In this document: piece by piece, positions 5,942-8,943 of the stretch
How the letters are laid out: each line of letters begins with the position of its first letter
How positions within the stretch are numbered: the stretch's first letter is position 1
NCBI GenBank assembly: GCA_002937555.1
Contig: PTKB01000101.1
Span: 1-8,943 of the forward strand
Direction of reading: 5' to 3'
DNA length: 8,943 nucleotides
Source: Alphaproteobacteria bacterium MarineAlpha10_Bin2
GTDB taxonomy: Bacteria > Pseudomonadota > Alphaproteobacteria > UBA828
Program-made: the position numbers and the translations under genes
The notes under the pieces: generated by a model
Seen by the model: the letters and a program-made list of their open reading frames with translations, nothing else
Database searches by the model: none
Told to the model about the DNA's origin: nothing

Positions 5942-8900
5942 ATGTCGAAAAAGCGTAAACGCAGGAGTCGTTTCGGCCTGCAAACCCGGCGCCGGAGATT
6001 CCGCTGGTGGTGGCCGTTCGGCGGATTGGGCGTTCTGATTTTTCTCACGATTATCGTCCTCGCGGCGGGATATATATGGCTGCGCGGCTCGCTCCCCGAG
6101 ATCGACGGCGAGGTGCAACTCGCCGGCCTCAAGGCCGACGTGGAAGTGATCCGCGACGCCAACGCAATCCCACACATCTATGCCGAATCCCTCCAAGATG
6201 CAGCGTTCGCAATGGGCTTCGTTCATGCTCAAGACCGCCTGTGGCAAATGGAATTTCAGCGCCGCATCGGCGCCGGGCGGCTATCCGAAATATTCGGCAC
6301 GGAATCGCTTGGCTATGACCGCTTCCTGCGCACGCTCGGCGTCTATCGCTCGGCCGAGCGCACGTTCGATAATCTCGACGCCGAGACGCAGGATGTGTTT
6401 AACGCTTATGCGGCGGGCGTGAACGGCTATCTGGCGACACGCAGCGGCCCGCTACCGCTCGAATTCCTGCTGATCTCCCATGAGCCGGAGCCGTGGCGGC
6501 CAGCGGACAGCGTCGTTTGGATGAAGATGATGGCGTGGGATTTGGCCGGCAACGCCCTTGACGAGGCGCTGCGCGCGCGCATGGCCAAACTGCTCGATGC
6601 GGAGCAGATCGGCGAACTGTGGCCCGACTATCCGGAAGATGGCCCGGCGGTACTCGAAAGCAAGGCCGTGCCGGACTTGCCTTGGGAAGCGTTGGCCGCC
6701 CTCCTACCGCCGCGCCAGCCCGAGGGTCTCGGCTCCAACAATTGGGTGCTCTCCGGCGAACATACCGTGAGCGGCCATACGCTCCTCGCCAACGATCCGC
6801 ATTTGGGACTGCAAATTCCGAGCCTTTGGTATCTCGCCCATGTCAGCGCGCCGGGGTTGGATGTCGCCGGCGCCACCCTGCCCGGCCTGCCGTTGCCGGT
6901 CCTCGGACGCACGCTGAACTTCGCTTGGGGCTTCACCAATACCAATCCGGATGTGCAGGATTTGTTTATCGAGCGCCTGCATCCGGACGACCCCGACAGA
7001 TATCTCATTCCCGGCGGCAGCGCGCCCTTCGAAACACGCCAGGAAATCATCCGCGTCAAGGACGGTGATGATGTGGAGCTTACCGTTCGCGAGACGCGCC
7101 ATGGCCCCATCGTGTCCGACACCATCAGCGGCAGCAGCGAATTTCTCTCCGCCGGCCACGCCGTCGCCTTCGCCTGGATCGCACTTCGCGACGATGATAT
7201 GAGCGCGCAAGCCGCGGCGCGCATCGGATTGGCCGAGGATTGGGACAGCTTCACCTCGATCCTGCGCGATTTCCACACGCCGCAACAGAATATCGTGTTC
7301 GCCGATATTCACGGCAATATCGGCTATATCGCACCGGGCCGGGTGCCTATCCGGCGCTCCGGTAACGGCTGGATGCCGGCGACAGGCTGGACCGGCGAGC
7401 ACGACTGGGTGGGGTTCATTCCCCATGGCGGATTGCCGCGCCTGTTCAATCCGCGCTCCGGGCGAATCGTCACGGCGAACAACAAGGTTGTCGGGCCGCG
7501 CTATCCCTATTTCATCACCCGCGATTGGTCGCAACCGCATCGTGCGCGGCGCATTGAAGCGCTGCTCGGCGAAACGGAACCGCACGATAGCGAGAGCTTC
7601 GCCGTGATCCAGGCGGACACCCTGTCGCTTGCCGCAAATTCCTTGTTGCCACGGCTCATTGAGCTGGCGCCGCCGAGCAGCGATGCGGCGCATGACGCTT
7701 TGATCCGGTTGGCGGCGTGGGATCAAGTCATGGCGGCGGATCAGGCCGAGCCACTGATCTACATGGCGTGGCTGCGCGAATTGATGCGCGCGCTCTTTGC
7801 CGATGAACTGGGCGCGACGTTCCACGACTATTTCGCGATCCGGGAGAGCGCCATTTTGGAAGCGCTGAAGCCCGGCTCCGCCTGGTGCGACGATACCCAA
7901 ACGGCGGCGCAGGAAGATTGCGCCGCCACCGCCAGCACCGCGCTCGACCACGCGCTCGATTTTCTGGCCGCGCGCTACGGCGACAACATGGACGGCTGGG
8001 CATGGGGCGAAGCGCATTACGCGCACAGCGATCATGAGGTTCTGGGCCGCGTCCCGGTGATCGGCAAGATGTTCGAAGTCCGTCTGCCCAATGGCGGCGC
8101 CCGCAATACGGTCAACGCCGCCGGCTTCACCACGCGCGACGAAGACACGCCATTTGTCCAAAATCACGGCCCCGCATACCGCGCCATCTATGATTTGGAT
8201 CCGCTCGGCCAATCGCAGGTGCTGCCGTACCTCAGGGGGCTGGCGCGCCTGGGCCACACGATCCACCTGATCAGTTTCGAGAAGGCGGCACGCTTCCACG
8301 CACTGGGGGAACGGTTGACGGCGGTGATGCGGGAGGCCGGCATCGCATGGCACCCGCAGTCCTACACCAAGCACCCACCGGTACTCTCCACCGTGTGGGA
8401 CCTGCGTCGCCTGCGAAAAATGGCGAAGCAGCTCCATCGGGCACACCAGTTCGAGGTCGTGCACTGTCGCAGCTACATTGCGGCGCTGGTTGGCCTGCAA
8501 TTGAAGCGGCGCGATCGCGTCAAGTTCGTGTTCGACATGCGGGGGTTGTGGGCGGACGAGAAGGTCGAGGGTGGCGCGTGGAACCTTCGTAACCCGCTGT
8601 TTCGCTCGATCTACCGCTTTTTCAAAGCGCGGGAAGCGGATTTCGTGACGGAGGCCGATGCAATCGTCAGCCTTACCAACGCCGGCCGTCGTGAAATCAA
8701 ACGATGGCTCAGCTACTACGAGGCCTATCGGCCGCCTATCGCAGTTGTCCCGTGCGCCGCACCATTCAGCGAATTCGACGTGCCGTCGGTCGATACCCGG
8801 TCTCGGACGCGAGCGGAGCTCGGGATTCCTTCGGACGCCTATGTCGTTGTCTATCATGGTTCGCTGGGCACCTGGTACATGCTGCAGGAAATGCTGGACT

Positions 8901-8943
8901 GGTTCTCACTTCTGAGCGACCGGCGGCCAGGATCGCGGTTCCT
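5942..8943 (+). CDS. Penicillin acylase-family Ntn hydrolase fused in frame to a GT4-like glycosyltransferase (3' end outside window)
   Basis: One open frame of 1000 codons with no stop. Residues 1-25 are very basic; about 27-47 form one membrane helix, a signal anchor that would place the acylase domain in the periplasm. Residues 65-752 are an S45-type acylase that cleaves an amide bond after self-cleavage. The alpha-chain part includes FVHAQDRLWQMEFQRR (93-108). The spacer ends at LPPRQPEGLG, and Ser265 in GSNNWVLSG (codon 6734-6736) is the predicted autocatalytic site and N-terminal nucleophile of the beta chain. NDPHLGL follows, with His at beta position 23 as in glutaryl and PvdQ-type acylases rather than Gln. 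TANN (511-514) supplies the conserved Asn. The domain stops at YRAIYDL, about 30-50 residues early, without the usual GQSG tail. From residue 753 (DPLGQSQVLPYL) the protein is a glycosyltransferase lacking its first 14 or so residues. The substrate of either part is unknown. The start has only a weak ribosome binding site and follows the CoA-transferase gene by 9 bases. Both domain identities are firm; whether the join exists in nature is doubtful. Confidence 0.85.
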   Translation, partial: MSKKRKRRSRFGLQTRRRRFRWWWPFGGLGVLIFLTIIVLAAGYIWLRGSLPEIDGEVQLAGLKADVEVIRDANAIPHIYAESLQDAAFAMGFVHAQDRLWQMEFQRRIGAGRLSEIFGTESLGYDRFLRTLGVYRSAERTFDNLDAETQDVFNAYAAGVNGYLATRSGPLPLEFLLISHEPEPWRPADSVVWMKMMAWDLAGNALDEALRARMAKLLDAEQIGELWPDYPEDGPAVLESKAVPDLPWEALAALLPPRQPEGLGSNNWVLSGEHTVSGHTLLANDPHLGLQIPSLWYLAHVSAPGLDVAGATLPGLPLPVLGRTLNFAWGFTNTNPDVQDLFIERLHPDDPDRYLIPGGSAPFETRQEIIRVKDGDDVELTVRETRHGPIVSDTISGSSEFLSAGHAVAFAWIALRDDDMSAQAAARIGLAEDWDSFTSILRDFHTPQQNIVFADIHGNIGYIAPGRVPIRRSGNGWMPATGWTGEHDWVGFIPHGGLPRLFNPRSGRIVTANNKVVGPRYPYFITRDWSQPHRARRIEALLGETEPHDSESFAVIQADTLSLAANSLLPRLIELAPPSSDAAHDALIRLAAWDQVMAADQAEPLIYMAWLRELMRALFADELGATFHDYFAIRESAILEALKPGSAWCDDTQTAAQEDCAATASTALDHALDFLAARYGDNMDGWAWGEAHYAHSDHEVLGRVPVIGKMFEVRLPNGGARNTVNAAGFTTRDEDTPFVQNHGPAYRAIYDLDPLGQSQVLPYLRGLARLGHTIHLISFEKAARFHALGERLTAVMREAGIAWHPQSYTKHPPVLSTVWDLRRLRKMAKQLHRAHQFEVVHCRSYIAALVGLQLKRRDRVKFVFDMRGLWADEKVEGGAWNLRNPLFRSIYRFFKAREADFVTEADAIVSLTNAGRREIKRWLSYYEAYRPPIAVVPCAAPFSEFDVPSVDTRSRTRAELGIPSDAYVVVYHGSLGTWYMLQEMLDWFSLLSDRRPGSRF
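8197..8202. other. Acylase/glycosyltransferase junction with GGATCC
   Basis: The last acylase-like codons are ATC TAT GAT TTG (8186-8197) and the first glycosyltransferase-like codons are GAT CCG CTC GGC (8198-8209). Acylase relatives normally read YDL(A)DLD near here, and glycosyltransferases of this type read TDPLGQSQV, so the exact break can only be placed within a few bases. GGATCC, containing GATC, sits on it. That fits ligation of two fragments cut at GATC, or recombination or misassembly at a short shared sequence. Confidence 0.6.
8198..8943 (+). other. Glycosyltransferase (GT-B, family 4-like) segment, lacking its start and running off the window
   Basis: This stretch, read in the acylase frame, is the N-terminal domain and linker of a GT4-type glycosyltransferase of the kind found in exopolysaccharide and cell-envelope loci. 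Visible family motifs are DPLGQSQVLPYLRGLARLGH (first residues of the segment), IHLISFEK, HCRSYIAALVGLQLK, FDMRGLWADEKVEGG, ADAIVSLTNAG, VVPCAAPF, and the start of the second Rossmann domain with VVYHGSLGTWYMLQEML. The usual beginning, a hydrophobic first strand before the DPLGQ motif, is missing because the acylase occupies that place. No ATG with a ribosome binding site precedes it. The C-terminal donor-sugar domain lies mostly beyond the right edge. Donor and acceptor sugars cannot be inferred. Confidence 0.85.

Noticed and set aside
6704..8857. 717-codon open frame on the minus strand, antisense to the acylase and glycosyltransferase
   Set aside because: It mirrors codons of two recognisable proteins on the plus strand and has no family motifs itself. 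Long antisense frames are expected opposite GC-rich genes. It also spans the suspected junction, which a real gene would not be likely to do.

Overview
This is a GC-rich, densely coding window that reads as the chromosome or metagenomic contig of an alphaproteobacterium. That placement is inferred from the HemB subtype, the protein sequences and the codon style; I could not run a search. There are six coding units, no RNA genes, no CRISPR array, no recognisable insertion sequence, and no gap between genes longer than about 100 bases.

Left part, minus strand (1-2709). An asparagine synthetase-like amidotransferase gene (2709 to 796) is followed 49 bases later on the same strand by an acyl-CoA dehydrogenase gene (746 to beyond the left edge) that resembles isobutyryl-CoA dehydrogenase. 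The amidotransferase frame is cut by one in-frame TAG at codon 333, yet the same frame continues with perfect family character to a second TAG. It is therefore a nonsense-mutated gene or carries a sequence error.

Middle (2710-4780). A 100-base divergent intergenic region leads to hemB (porphobilinogen synthase, plus strand), preceded by a clear ribosome binding site. hemB converges on an alpha/beta hydrolase gene on the minus strand, and their stop codons overlap by 4 bases. A second divergent intergenic region of 91 bases separates the hydrolase from the next plus-strand gene.

Right part, plus strand (4781-8943). A class III (CaiB/Frc-type) CoA-transferase gene is followed after 9 bases by a membrane-anchored penicillin acylase-family Ntn hydrolase gene. 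The acylase is normal until about residue 752. There the frame changes, with no stop or shift, into the interior of a GT4-type glycosyltransferase and continues to the right edge. The acylase lacks its C-terminal tail and the glycosyltransferase lacks its start. The join lies on a GGATCC sequence at 8197-8202, which raises the possibility of a ligation or assembly chimera rather than a natural fusion.

The genes look like ordinary metabolic neighbours (heme synthesis, acyl-CoA metabolism, hydrolases), not a dedicated system. The two features worth attention are the acylase-glycosyltransferase join and the amber codon in the amidotransferase gene.
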